This document shows, piece by piece, positions 36,098-48,800 of a stretch of 62,000 bases of DNA. The stretch is from Bugula neritina (lineage: Eukaryota; Bryozoa; Gymnolaemata; Cheilostomatida; Bugulidae). Numbering within the stretch: the first letter of the stretch is position 1; every line of letters starts with the position of its first letter. The notes under the pieces are model-generated. The model ran no database searches. It saw nothing but the letters and a program-made list of their open reading frames with translations, and was not told the origin of the DNA. The stretch is from the NCBI GenBank assembly GCA_964035545.1, contig OZ037772.1:2302501-2364500 (forward strand), written 5' to 3'. A program made the position numbers and the translations under genes.

Positions 36098-39000
36098 TCA
36101 GTATTTTATTGTGTATTTCTTCAGTCCACAATTGTAACATGCTAGAAACACTGTGTCTCTGTTATACACAGCAATGTCCCACACCTGGCCACTCACACCA
36201 AGACTTTCTCTTGGAATTGTAAGCACCAGTTGACCTGTAAACAATAGCATCATATTGTATCAGTTGGTGTTTATTGAGAAAAACAGACAGACTGTCTTTT
36301 AAAGATGGAACTAAGCAGGTTACACGCATGAAGTAAATACTCAAATAGAAAATAGTGTCTCATTATACAACTGCATTGACCTTGACCCACAAAGTTAGCC
36401 TGTGGCTCTTAGCATGAACACACCCACATGTTTACTCTTAATACTACTACTACTGCAGCTACTCCAACATTATCACATATTAAATACTTGACAAGAACCA
36501 ACCACAGCCACCTGAGTCCCACCAGCAAACACTGCTCTACCAGCCATCATCAAATTACAATAGTCTCAGTAATGGCATTCAGAAAGTATCAAATTATTTA
36601 TATTTAAATTATCTGATGACCAAAACAATAGCAGCACTAGACTGAAGTCAAACTACAGCTTATAACTCATGTGTAGCTGGCAGTCTGTACAGTTGTTAGA
36701 CTGAACACCTCTAAAATTACTGTAAAACACTTGCATAGTATAACAACTAGACATGCTGATAGGTGGGTTTGAACCCCTTGCAGCACCAACTCACTTAGCA
36801 GGGTGGAGTCCCTATCCTCTACACTACCAGGTGAACCCGTGGAAAGGAAGACTGAATAGAGAGTTTACTAAGAGCTCACTGCACACTACACAGAGTACAC
36901 CTTAAACCTATACAATATAATATACACTTTTACCTGTGCTTACATCCTGCATGTTACTGCAGCTGGAAATAAACTTATTGCAGGGAGGCAGTATTATTCA
37001 CTAATATTATTATTAGCTACAAGTCATGTGATGAAGAATATAACATCTACTATCAGCATGTTACAGTCTTTATTACATAACTTTTAGCTAAAAATAACAT
37101 CAGTGACTTGATAAATACTAACAATATCATAATATATCTTATGAGTGGAAGTTGTTTACTGTTAATTATTAAAATATATTATATACTACAACATAATTAT
37201 ATATAAAATAACTAAACTTACTATAATAAACAGAGTATTTACCTCCAAGTGAGAGGATGAGGAGAGGTCCATATGCTGTACAGATGTGAATCAGTTCAGA
37301 TGTTGGATCAAAGGAAATACCAGTTGGTCGTGAGATGTGAAGAAACTCCTACATTAGAGTGAGAGTTGTGTTCTCTACTTTATATCTTCTCACTGCACCA
37401 TCTTCAGCACGGTCTCCTATGAGGAGGGTTGAGTCTGGGAGGATGCATACAGGTAGAAGGATCTCCATCTCAGGAAGTGGGAACTTCTGTATTTTATTGT
37501 CAACTAGGTTACAGACTACCAGCTGTTTCTCTCTCCAGTCTACAATATAGAGCAGTGAGTGGTGCTGAGCTATTCTATAGTAAGTGGGTTTATCTACTGA
37601 ATGCTTGTAGACAGAGCGAGTCTTCTCAAAGGAGTTCGGATCAAGAAGTGAGACTCCAGCTGTTTCCTCCTCTTCGTTATACCAGCTGCCAACCATCACC
37701 CCTTCAGGTTGGATTATCTCCCCCCATGTAGTGTTGGTGTGTTTCACTGAGCTGATAGTATCCAGAGTCTCTCTATTTATTACTTCTACACCTTCTCGTG
37801 TCGGACACATGAGATGTCCATCAGCTGAGATGTTTACTGTGTAACACGAGTCACGTACAGGAAGTCCATCAGACTGCAGAGAAGATGGTGGCTGCAGCAG
37901 CTTCAGTCCCAGACTGTCTTCACTGTCTGCAACAACAAAATAACAATTCTATAACTTGAGAATCTCATCGCCTGAGGAGGTGGGAACAGCTTTTCAAACT
38001 TAAAATAAAAAGATGTTTAAATACAAGCAGTCTGTAGTTACTACAAGTTGCTGCGTGATGCGCAGGTCTAAGTGAGAATATGTTGTTGATACTGACAGCA
38101 GGTAGTCAGCATAACACAGTTTAGCAGCTCACTTATACATCATATACTCTGAAACACTGCAGAAATGTCTCATAATGTGAGAGTAGAACAAAACTCAATT
38201 CTCTAATAAATAAACTCTATCTACTTATTCTACTATTAAAATATTCAGTGAAAACAATTTAACTAATTACAAGCAGAAAGTTATTTATAGTTAGTGTTAC
38301 TATTTATAGACTCCACCTACATGTTGGTACCAAGATGCTGTCTGGAAATACACACTTCTCTATTACACCAATATCTGTAGCCTTTTCCATCTCCTCACTC
38401 ATCTCTTTGTAGTCTCTCACAATCCCTGCATCATTGAACTTATCAACTGCATGTTGTACTGTGTCCAGCAGAGACTGTCTGCCCATTGTCTTACTCAAGG
38501 CCAGCTCTATTCTATAATTATCCACTATCTGTGTGCAGCTCTTCAAATATCCATATATTTCTAGCCTCAGGTTTGTAGCTCTCTTTCTAATCTCTTCTAT
38601 CTAATAAATAGTAACACAGTGTAACCACATCTGCACCTCACAACCTCTGCACTCGAAATGAAAGTGACAGATCACCCACTGAGTGGACAATGACTCAGTC
38701 ACGTGACACTCTATACACAGCAGAGAGCTAGTACATCACGTGACTAGTCTTCTTCTCCTGACACCTGTCAATCACTTACACAGCCAACCTCTCTCTGTGA
38801 GTGATTGACAGTAGCAGAAGGATGAGTGAGTCATCTGTATTGACAGGTTCCTCTGCACTGAGTAACATGTGATGAATGACTACTGCTACTTGTACACAGA
38901 ATGATAATACTTTAATGGCCAGTTAATTCTAGTGGCAAATAAAATTCATTTCTGATTACAACTCAAAGACCAAATGCAAATTCCAATTTCAGACAAACTG

Positions 39001-42000
39001 AAATAATATTACATGACATCACCATGTTAGCATACCTGAGCGTCAGCTACAGCGTTTACTCTGGCAACCATCTTCTTCACTTCATCTTCTATTTTACTCA
39101 GTTCTTTCCAGGCATCCTTTGAGATGTCATTCAACTCTGCAACTTTCTCAGACAGAGTCTCTATTCCACCAGTCAGATTTTCTCGTAACTCACAAGACAA
39201 ATCATTCAAAGATGCCAAGTCATGGGATGCTACTGTCTCCTCTGTATACATAAAATCACACGATTCATAAAAGCATTTTTAGATATGATATTGTACTTAT
39301 TCTACACCTACTACCTGTACCTACAGGTTGGTGATGTATCACTATAGACACATACTATGTAATAACTAGACAGTTGGTTGGACTAGAAATATTTCACAGG
39401 TTAGCTCATTAATCACTGCACTTGGAATAATATAATTGAAAAAGTTAGAGCAGTGGCTCCCAACCTTGGGGGAATTCCCCCAGCAGGGAATTTGGGTTTT
39501 TCAGGGGTTTCATTTCTAAAAAATTCACACAGTTTACCAGCTCTTTGAGCTCTTGCCTTGTTTTCCAGGTCACATGTATGTGTTCTATAACTATAACTAA
39601 ACTGAAGTTGTGGCAGACACTGGTCCATGTCAAACACAAAGTGCCTTTTCCTTTTCTACCCTAGCTGCTACCCCTCCGACTATGAATGGAGGTTAAAAAG
39701 TTTCTTGAAAGTAAAAACCAACAGCAAGTTTTTGCAGTGAGTCAATCTGATCTCCATAAACTACTTATTGCATACCTAGTAGATATATTTGCTGTACTAA
39801 AAACTCTGAACCTAAATTGAATGAGTATAATCATCAACTCACTGCTTTTAATACCAGCATCAATGCTTTCAAAGCTGAACTGAAGTTGCGGCAGACACTG
39901 GTCCATGTCAAATACAAAGTGCTTTTTTCTACACTCAATGAATTATTAGGAAAACAACCTGTCCGAGATTTTCTTTATAAATGAAATTACAATTTTATCA
40001 AAGAGGCGGAAACTTAATAGAAAACATTTATAAAAAAGGTGTGACACAACTGAGTTAAAGCTATGCCTATACCATCTTATCAAGGAAACAGACACTTGAA
40101 GGATGAAATATACTAAATATTCAACATAACAGTGAGAATATAAACTCCTGCACTATCCACTTCTGTCTCACACAAACCTTAATGCTGACAAACTTACTTC
40201 CTCTTTTACTGTTACATAACTCACTTTAATAATAAAATAATAAATAACAGGTTCTTGTAATATTTCTCAGTTTCTTTCTACAGAAATAGAAACAGCAAGT
40301 AAATACCTGTCTTATCCTTACAGCCAGTCCTCATATCACATCTCATACAGAATATCTGGTGACACTTTGAACACACTTCTGTCAGCTGTTCCTGTTTATG
40401 GTGTTCACATTCAGTTATAGTATATCTTTGGGGAGAAGCTCTGTAGACCTCAATGTCAATAAACTGATGTCTATCTCCCATCAGCTCTCTGTGATTCTGT
40501 ATAATAAAGGTCAACAGTTTAGTTGGTTGTATTTTCACCAACAAGTCTGTCATAGTTGACTCGCTGCACTGTGAAACTGTGTGTTTAGTATAAAAAGTCA
40601 CACAGACTCAACATTTCTTTTCAATAATATTCTACATACAAACCAGAACTGGTTTAGTAACTAATCTTGAGAAATTATATAAGAAAGACTCACTTCTTGA
40701 TGCTGCTGACACAACTTTTTTTGACTGTCGACACAAAACACAGCAGCTTGTGTTCCACCTTTACACACATCGCAGGGAATGGGTGCAGGTTTGGGTGAAG
40801 ACTTGTATTCTAAGGGGTCTCCATGCTGAGCTACTGGTAGTGTTGTGGGATCCGTGATGTCATAGTGATCTTTCCTACAATATATAGCAATCAGTATGTT
40901 ACCTGTGTTAGCTGTGTTTAGTATATCTCAAGTAATGAAATACTCCATCCACACACACAGCTATGTCTTTGACAAATACTCATATAAATACTCAAAACTC
41001 ATCAACACACATTCATTATATAGACCACAGGCTATCACACAAACACACTTGACTATATTATGTACCTAATATGCTGTAAAATAGTCACTCATGACAAAGA
41101 ACTGCTACTCAACAAATAGACTCAACTGTAACTTGTATTGTAAAATGACAAGACAAATTACTAGTTAACTACTGAGTGGAGGCCATATTGTCAATAATTA
41201 TTCACTACTGTTGCAAATTTGTGCAATGCAACTAATTACTGAGGGGTGAATTCTGAGGAGCCAATACTACAACATACTACAACTATTCCCTGCCACTCTA
41301 ACTGCTAGGAGTGGCGCGAAACTGTCATTTCATCATCCTTGGCAATGTTTCAAGAGCTAGTGCACTGTGAGTGCGTGTCACGTGTGAGTTGCCTATCTCG
41401 TGCAGCTAGCATAAAAAGAGGGAGTCGTAGGATAAGTTGTAGTTAGTAATCCATTACTAGTAGGATGACACATACACATGTTTACTATCTTCAGTGTAGT
41501 ACTGCTATGTATGTGCAGCAGGTTGGGTCTCAGTCTAAGTCAGAGAGGGGGGGTGGCATAATATAGGCCTAAATCCTCAACACTATTCATGAATCAGTAC
41601 AAAGTAACACCTAATTATACAACTGACTGATGGTAGAAGAAGTAATCAACTCATCAAAGCTAAAGGAAACACTCAATTCACAGATTATATTAGACACTGA
41701 TTGACACCCCATAATGTTATATTGTACAACTTACCACCAAATACAATTGTGGTGGCCATCTAACAATCAATCAAAAGTTTAGCATTGGATTTAACTAAAT
41801 AGGTCACAGAATCACTGGATTCCTGTCTAAGGGACTGACTACTAATTGTCATAAGACCTGCTCTTTAGTCAAATAATTTCCCAGTGACTGCTTGGCCTTG
41901 CCAATGGCTATTACACTTTGGCAGCCCGGATGTTGGCCGAATTTGGAACAGCTAGTGGTAATAGTAGCAGCTGCTAGACTCCAGAGCTATGAGTCTATGG

Positions 42001-43248
42001 CATTAGAACTAAAGCTATTGAGCAAACTGCCATTATAAAAGTACCTCTCTCAACATTATATTAAAATAATATAATTCTACTCCTTACAGATTACACATAA
42101 CCATGGACAATAACCAGACACTCCACTCTCACTACACAATCACTACATACTAGTAAACTGTACTTTGTGCTACAACAACTCTGTTGTCATGACAACATCA
42201 TACATGTTTTTAATCACAGGAAAGAAGATGGTAAACACAAGTCAATTCAACACAGTGGTTCCCAACCTGGGGGATTCTTCTAAGAGGGAATTTGGGCTTT
42301 TTAGGGAGAGCTGAGATTTTGATTTCAAAAATTTCAAGCAGTTTGTTGAAGACTTTGAGCCCTTGCAAGTTACATGTACATGTATATCTATAAGCCTTCA
42401 TCTTAGCTTATCCATTTAACCAGTTCTGCCATCTCAGTCTACTTCTACATGAATGTGTTTTTAATTTCAATTTTGGGGTTGGGGTTTAAGGGTTGGGGTG
42501 GGAGGTTTGAAAGCAAGCTGACACAATGTCATCAGCTGCAGCCATAATATCATTAATTGAACTGCTCTGTGTTTTACACATGCATAATATAATTATCAGA
42601 AATAACTATATTGTATTTAAATGTAATGGAAAAGTATTGCATTGTAATCTATATTATCATTTTGTCACTCATAAAAATTTCCGATTGTCAAAAGGGAGGG
42701 GAATCAACAGTAAACATGTATGAAAGTGGGAATGGTATGAAAAAGATTGGGAATGACTGCTCTAACAAGTCTTGTACTGTATGAGAACAAAGTAATATAA
42801 TGAGGAGACAACCCCAATCTCATGACATCCAACAGCACCACAATTCAACAAGAGAGGACAGCTGATGGTGCAATCTACATAACAGATATCTTTTTAACCT
42901 AATGAAAAGAGATCCACACACTCCACAAGTTAGTAACCAGAGTTCACATAGAATATACAGTATTGTTTGCTTTTCATAGACACAGATCAGACAACTCCTA
43001 GATGATAGTGAGATAATCATATGCAAGCCAATGACATGATATATTGTGTTATGTACTGTAACTCACCTACAATAAGCACATCTAATATGATCCTTCCTAC
43101 CACCAATGTCAGTCTTCAAACATCTCATGCAGTACACATGCAGACAGGGCAGAGTTCTGGGATCTTCAAGTTTGTTGAAGTACTGCGAGCAGTACCCACA
43201 GCGATACGAATTGTTTAGTCTCTTTTTCACGACTCTGGATTCTGCCAT
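36098..43248 (-). CDS. TRIM-type RING, B-box, coiled-coil, propeller protein with in-frame TAG
   Basis: Seven minus-strand exons with GT/AG borders and consistent phases: 43248-43067, 40874-40694, 40496-40307, 39241-39036, 38600-38317, 37922-37243, 36234-36098; total 620 codons. Exon 1 starts at ATG in the strong context CCAAGATGGCAG and holds a C3HC4 RING (CGYC, LPCLHVYCMRC, CAYC). Exon 2 has a first B-box (CDVCKGGTQAAVFCVDSQ). Exon 3 has a second (CEHHKQEQLTEVCSKCHQ). Exons 4-5 form a coiled coil. Exons 6-7 encode a C-terminal propeller-like region (DSCYTVNISADGHLMC, YIVDWREKQLVVCNL, QVWDIAVYNRDTVFLACYN). TRIM proteins of this layout are usually ubiquitin ligases. A TAG at 37351-37349 interrupts exon 6, yet the same frame continues 36 codons to a donor and into exon 7, so this is a nonsense allele, a readthrough site or an error. 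Introns hold repeat insertions. Confidence 0.8.
36757..36842 (-). repeat. tRNA-derived SINE or tRNA-like pseudogene
   Basis: The minus strand reads CACCTGGTAGTGTAGAGGAT (A-box-like) and, 50 bp on, GGGGTTCAAACCCACC (close to the B-box GGTTCRANYCC). The T-arm region pairs poorly and no full cloverleaf was built, so a SINE head is more likely than a functional tRNA. It lies in the last intron of the TRIM-type gene. Confidence 0.45.
39448..39660 (+). mobile_element. Non-autonomous hAT-like repeat fragment
   Basis: It begins AGAGCAGTGGCTCCCAACCT, close to hAT ends, and shares internal words with the copies at 32.74 and 42.25 kb (GGGAATTTGGG, TTTGAGC, CATGTA). Nearby, AACTGAAGTTG.GGCAGACAC occurs twice (39.60 and 39.88 kb), so part of it is duplicated. 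It lies in an intron of the TRIM-type gene. Confidence 0.5.
41000..42240. other. Intronic stretch without features
   Basis: Within the first intron of the TRIM-type gene. No exon, RNA gene or known repeat is recognised. Confidence 0.4.
42250..42768 (+). mobile_element. Non-autonomous hAT-like element
   Basis: It starts CACAGTGGTTCCCAACCTGG and ends with GATTGGGAATGACTGCTC, which is the inverted, diverged terminus. The flanks ATTCAACA and CTCTAACA could be a decayed 8-bp duplication. Internal sequence is AT-rich and non-coding. It shares its left part with copies at 32.74 and 39.45 kb. Confidence 0.55.
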
Positions 43249-44936
43249 CTTGGTTATATGATAAGGAAATCCTGTAAAAGATGCACATATACTCTTAGCA
43301 TAATATTTTACACTACATCTGTGAAGGTTTGTCCTTCACCTTCCCAACCAAAGACTGACACATTAACTTCTAAGTCATCACCAGACCATCAATATGAAGA
43401 GGAGAAGTAAAACATGAATACCGGTGAGTTATGTATTAATTTCATGAACAAACAGCGCAATTGGGCTCAGCTGCTTATGTTAGCTGGAGACTTCATGAAC
43501 TCCCAATAATAATGTGTTTCTAACTGAGTATTTTGACACACTACTGGGACAGAGTCTACACCTGAGCATACGATAGACTTTGTTCCTTCCCAGGGTGTAC
43601 TTGAACTATTCCATAGCAAGGAGTGTATAGCATGAGTGAGAAACAGGGGGAACATAGCAGTGTGAGAAAACATAGTTGTATGAAATAGTTTGTACTGGGT
43701 GTTAAAAATTTTTTGTTTTCTCAATAATCTACATGACAAAACTCATTTTAACATTTCTGCAGTGTTGGTGATGCATGATTCAATATGTTACTTAGAGTCA
43801 CCCTTCCATAAGTCAGGAAACATGCCATCAATTGCTAGTTTGCTATTCTAATCATCTAATAGAAACTATGGTGGTGTGAAACATACTAATTTAACATGTT
43901 TGTGCTTCTGTTAGGACAGGTGTAGTTGTTTCATGAGTTGGCAGCTTCTACACTCATCTCTAGCCAATTATTTATTCTACACTCTTACCTAGCAAATGAT
44001 TTACTAACACTAACCTCATATTTTATGTCTACAACAATGGTAGATCATAAAAATGTGGCTAACCATATATTCTCAGTAATTTATAGAATACTCAATTACC
44101 AATTAATTTCACCACCTACTATGTAAATACTTCAGTTTTTAAATGACAGAAATTGAGAGGTAAAGATAGAAGCAAGTGTTGTTATATAAATCGGAGCAGT
44201 ATACTGCAGTTTGTTGGTAAAATCATAGCTGCATGAATAAAATAATATAAGCCAACCAAATAAATATGCTATTCACAATGAATACAGAAGGGCAGTGCAT
44301 TGGAATGTGCAGGGTGTGACAATGTATCACATGCAGTGATCACTATGCACCGTCATTAATAACTGACTAGTGCCAGTGGTAAGATATTCTGATATTCAAA
44401 TTGAGTAAGTGTAACATGAATTTAAAAATTCGCAATAAATATTATAAGTATGATAATTTTACAATCATAAATTCACAAAGTAAAGATAAGTGACTCACTG
44501 GTTATAATAAACCTACTATAAGTATAACTATTAACTATAAGTATAAGTATACGTATAACTTCTTAAGATTATCATTATTAATAAATTTAATGATGATGGT
44601 AGCGAGCGTGGTATTAAAACTGATTGCAACACTAAATCTAATACTAATAGTTAAAGCAATGTAGTAAATGTAATACTTATACTGATTGCCGACTATTGAT
44701 AAACTAGGTCTATAAATGTTATACTAACCTCCGAGTTATCAGTGTGTAGCCCTCTTCAGTCAGCGTGTGAATGACCGTGTACAATGACGTTATAATGTTA
44801 CAGCAGAAGGGGCGTGTATCTGTTGAGTCACGTGACATACATTAACCAGTTATGCTTGGCTTAGGGAACTACAATGACATTTGTTATATAAGTATAATAA
44901 TATTATTTACATTATTTACATTAGGTTTTGAGTATG
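43249..44936. other. 5' flank of the TRIM-type gene
   Basis: No supported gene. The start codon context at 43248 resembles a TISU-like initiator (CAAGATGGC), which fits a short 5' leader. Repeated TATAAGTATA words occur near 44.5 kb. Confidence 0.35.
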
Positions 44937-45192
44937 ATTTACAAATTTTTAAAATGATCCATTTTAGGCTGAATTTCGTGTTGTTTTTGTTCTAAATCCC
45001 GGATGTGTCTGCTGAGTTGTGTGTTGTTGACTTTATCTGCATGTAGGAAAGAGGCTTTGTGGTTGTTGAATCTGGTTTTGAAGGTAGTTGAACAAAGTCC
45101 TATGTATGATTGGCTGGAGTTACTGTCATGTCTTGTCACAGTTGCTTGGTATATTAAGTCTTTGCAAACCTTATTATATATTAATAACTTAA
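44937..45192 (-). pseudogene. Penelope-like GIY-YIG endonuclease fragment
   Basis: The minus strand encodes KVCKDLIYQATVTRHDSN, then SYIGLCSTTFKTRFNNHKAS, then NNTQLSRHIRDLEQ before a stop. These are the pieces of the C-terminal GIY-YIG domain of Penelope-like elements (YQATVT, YIG, FK.R..NH..SF, T.LS.HIW.L). The Trp usual after HI is Arg here. Because it lies upstream of the RT fragment at 35 kb in minus-strand order, the two come from different insertions. Confidence 0.8.
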
Positions 45193-45884
45193 TGCCATTT
45201 GCTTATATACTTCATAGCAGCCAAAGTAAAATTTAAAATGTTGGTATGGTCAACACAGTTGGAACTAAGTGACTAAAATATATGTTACACTCCATTTTAA
45301 ACTAACAATGTCTAATTTCAGGATGAATAGGTTAAATAATCAAATCTGAAAACTGCAGCTTATCAGAAATCTGTGACCAACTTTAGTACTGTAATAATTT
45401 TGATGATGAAATCTACAAGCTGAGAAATAAGTTGTGTAGTGCTGTATGGTAAAATATATTTTGCAATATTAAAGAAATGATTGGATTAAATAAATTTAAA
45501 AATGTAGCACCAACAGAATTACTAAATCAACAACAGTTTCAAAATATATAAAATCATAGGGAGGGGCATAATACCCTCCCTAACTCATTCTACAATTACT
45601 ACTCACAATCTCAGGTTATGGTGGAATAATTAAAAGAACAGCATAAACCCTATAGCTAAACTTCTTCAAATTTATATGTACAAAAATCACCATCACTGCC
45701 TTGGAAGTCTCGGATAAATTTATTTAGAGTAATCAAATATTTCATTTAAAAATTAGGTTATATAAAAATCAGACTGCTGGTCTCAGCCAACCAAACATTG
45801 ATTGCATTCTCTGATTGGCCACTAATTATCTAATCAGGGACAGTCTTACAAATCAGACAAATAAAACTGTTGTTAGATATGAGT

Positions 45885-48800
45885 CTATGACAAGCAGACT
45901 TCTCCAAGCTGAACCCCAAACTCTTTGTGGGTGGTCCTGATGTCACCAGGAGCAATGTCAATAATAGGCAAGTGGGTGGGGGTCTTGGTGTCAATCTCAG
46001 TCACTGTCAGAGCTTCTGATAGTATTTGGAATACTACAAAATGGCAAAGGGCAAACTCAAAATTCTAAACTTGCACAGAAATCAAAGTGGCTTTTGGGTT
46101 GAAGTCATTAGTAGTTATTAAAAAGCTTCAAAGGCAAACTATATTGTATATCAATATTAGTACAAAAATAGATGAAACTATCGCAATCATGTTCAAGTGC
46201 AGGTCGAATTTATGCTATATAGGTTATATTTACACTATATAGGTCTGGTTTACACTATATAGGTCAGATTTACATTATATAGGTCAGATTTACATTATAT
46301 AGGTCAGATTTACAGTATATAGGTCTTATTTACACTATACAGGTCAGATTTACTCTGCCTGATACTCAAACTACAATCCATACAGGAAACAAACATGTTA
46401 CTATAGCAACACTCATCAACATCAATACTATAAAAGCTAAAAAATTAAAATTGATTATCATAAATTGGTCAATTTACTCCAAGCTAAAAGATTTGCTGCG
46501 TATAGTTTATAGCTGGCGTTAACTTTTAGACTGCAATAATCTTGTTTTTTTGACAGCAGTAGCTTTAATCAGTCAGATTGATGAGCAAATTATAAAATTA
46601 AAGTATCTTTCACTTAAGAGGAGGTAACTCCACTAGATCAATCTGACAACCCCAGCATATTATTATAGAATACCTAAAAAGAATAGAAATACACAAACAA
46701 GGGTGAGTAACTCCTCATTCTTACCTGCAGGACCTTGATCTCCTTGTTTACCCTGATAACCGATCTCAACAGGTCCAGGTACTCCGTCTCTACCTGTAAG
46801 CACCCAGTGATAGCATCACAACAGGTGCAACTAGTTTTCAACTTGATTTCTATGTTGCTATAATAAACAGTGTGACTGGTCACTATAGAATAGCCCACTT
46901 GAAACCAGCTCCCTAAATAAAAGTCAAATTATAGGAGAGAATGGAGACGGCATGACGCAAGGTAGTTATAAGTTTGTAGTAAGTTTTGTCCATCTAGACC
47001 ACTGGTTAGTCTAGTCTGTTTACACCCCTGTGTAGTTTATTCTGTTTACACCCCTGTGTAGTTTTGTCTGTCTACACCCCTATGTAGTTTAGTCTGTCTA
47101 CACCCCTGTGTAGTTTAGTCTGTCTACACCCCTATGTAGTTTTGTCTGTCTACACCCCTATGTAGTTTAGTCTGTCTACACCCCTGTGTAGTTTAGTCTG
47201 TCTACACCCCTATGTAGTTTTGTCTGTCTACACCCCTATGTAGTTTTGTCTGTCTACACCCCTATGTAGTTTAGTCAGTCTACACCTTGTGTAGTTTAGT
47301 CTGTTTACACGTCTGTGTTGCTTGGTTTGTCTACACCCCTGTCTAGTTTAGTTTGTCTACACCCTGTAATAAACTGTGAAACACCTAGGCGTGGCTAACT
47401 GAGAATACAGGGCAAGGAACTCAAGCTAGATTTCCAAATCTTTCAGAGGAAACAACTCCCACATAAGCAGTGAGCCCCACAAAGATACTATTCACCAACC
47501 TTGGTTCTTGCAGGTCAGGATAACCAGGAGCACCAACTGGTCCGAGGAATCTCTAGAGCCCAGTCGACCGGCTCTCTCCCATTGGACATTGAGGTCCGGG
47601 TTTTCCAGCATCTCCTACAGCACAGGGCAATCCCGTTTTCCCTCGTCTCCTCTGAAGCCCTGCAGAACAGAACAGAGTAGCCAATAGCATCCCTACTCTG
47701 ATATTGTAAAGCTAATCACATTGCTACACTGATATTGTTAAGCCAATCAAATCCCTGCTCTGGTATTGTTAAGCCAATCACATTGCTGCTCTAATATTGT
47801 CAATATTCTTATTACAAGATTCAGGCAATAATAAACTGTACAATGTGAAACAATAATTTATTTTAACTTATTACTGAAATAAAGTTTACTTCTAGTAAAA
47901 ATATGGTGGATAATACATAGACAATGAACAATAAAAGTATGGGTTTCAGAATAGTTTGTAAAATACCTGCTATGATAGAGACATGTATGCAGTATCTAAC
48001 CTGGTTGGATGTACACTCAGAGTCACTTTTACACGTCAGTGTGCACACCTCGTTAACACAGATCTGATTGGGTAGACATTCTTGATGAGTCTTACACGTG
48101 AGTAGAGTGAGTCCATCTGATGGAACTATACTTTGTACAGTAGACTGTAGAAAGATATCATATACCAGTATCAAAACACAGTCAGGGTCTCAGTTGGTAG
48201 CTTCACTAAATATCTGATCGATATTTACCTACCTGTTTATCTGTCTGTCTGTCCAGTCAGTCAGTCAGTCAGTCAGTCAGTCAGTCAGTCAGTCAGTCAG
48301 TCAGTCAGTTCATCTGTCATTCTGCTTATATATGGTAATGGTAAAACTTATACTAAGCAAAACCTATACCTCTGATCCAAGTTGTCTCCACTCTCTTCCA
48401 ACACTGCCGCAAGCTGACCACTCGTACTGTAGGAGACATATGAGTCATTACTCAAGTCACTAGCAGGATATATAGACACCACTTTGGTTGTGGCTGCAAG
48501 AGATGTAGAATAACTTGTTAAGCAACTAACAGTGCAAGTTATTATGACTAGCAAACTGTTACTGTAACTATACTAACAGAGTAACTATACTAACAGAGTA
48601 ACTGTACTAACAGAGTAACTGTACTAACAGAGTAACTATACTAACAGAGTAACTATACTAACAGAGTAACTATACTAACTGAGTAATTATACTAACAGAG
48701 TAACTATACTAACAGAGTAACTATACTAACAGAGTAACTATACTAACAGAGTAACTATACTAACAGAGTAACTGTACTAACATAGTAACTATACTAACAG

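Noticed and set aside
36757-36842. Functional tRNA gene
   Set aside because: The T stem pairs poorly and I could not build acceptor and anticodon arms.
34834-45192. One Penelope-like element spanning 34.8-45.2 kb
   Set aside because: On the minus strand the GIY-YIG piece precedes the RT piece, opposite to the family's order, and a complete TRIM-type gene lies between them.
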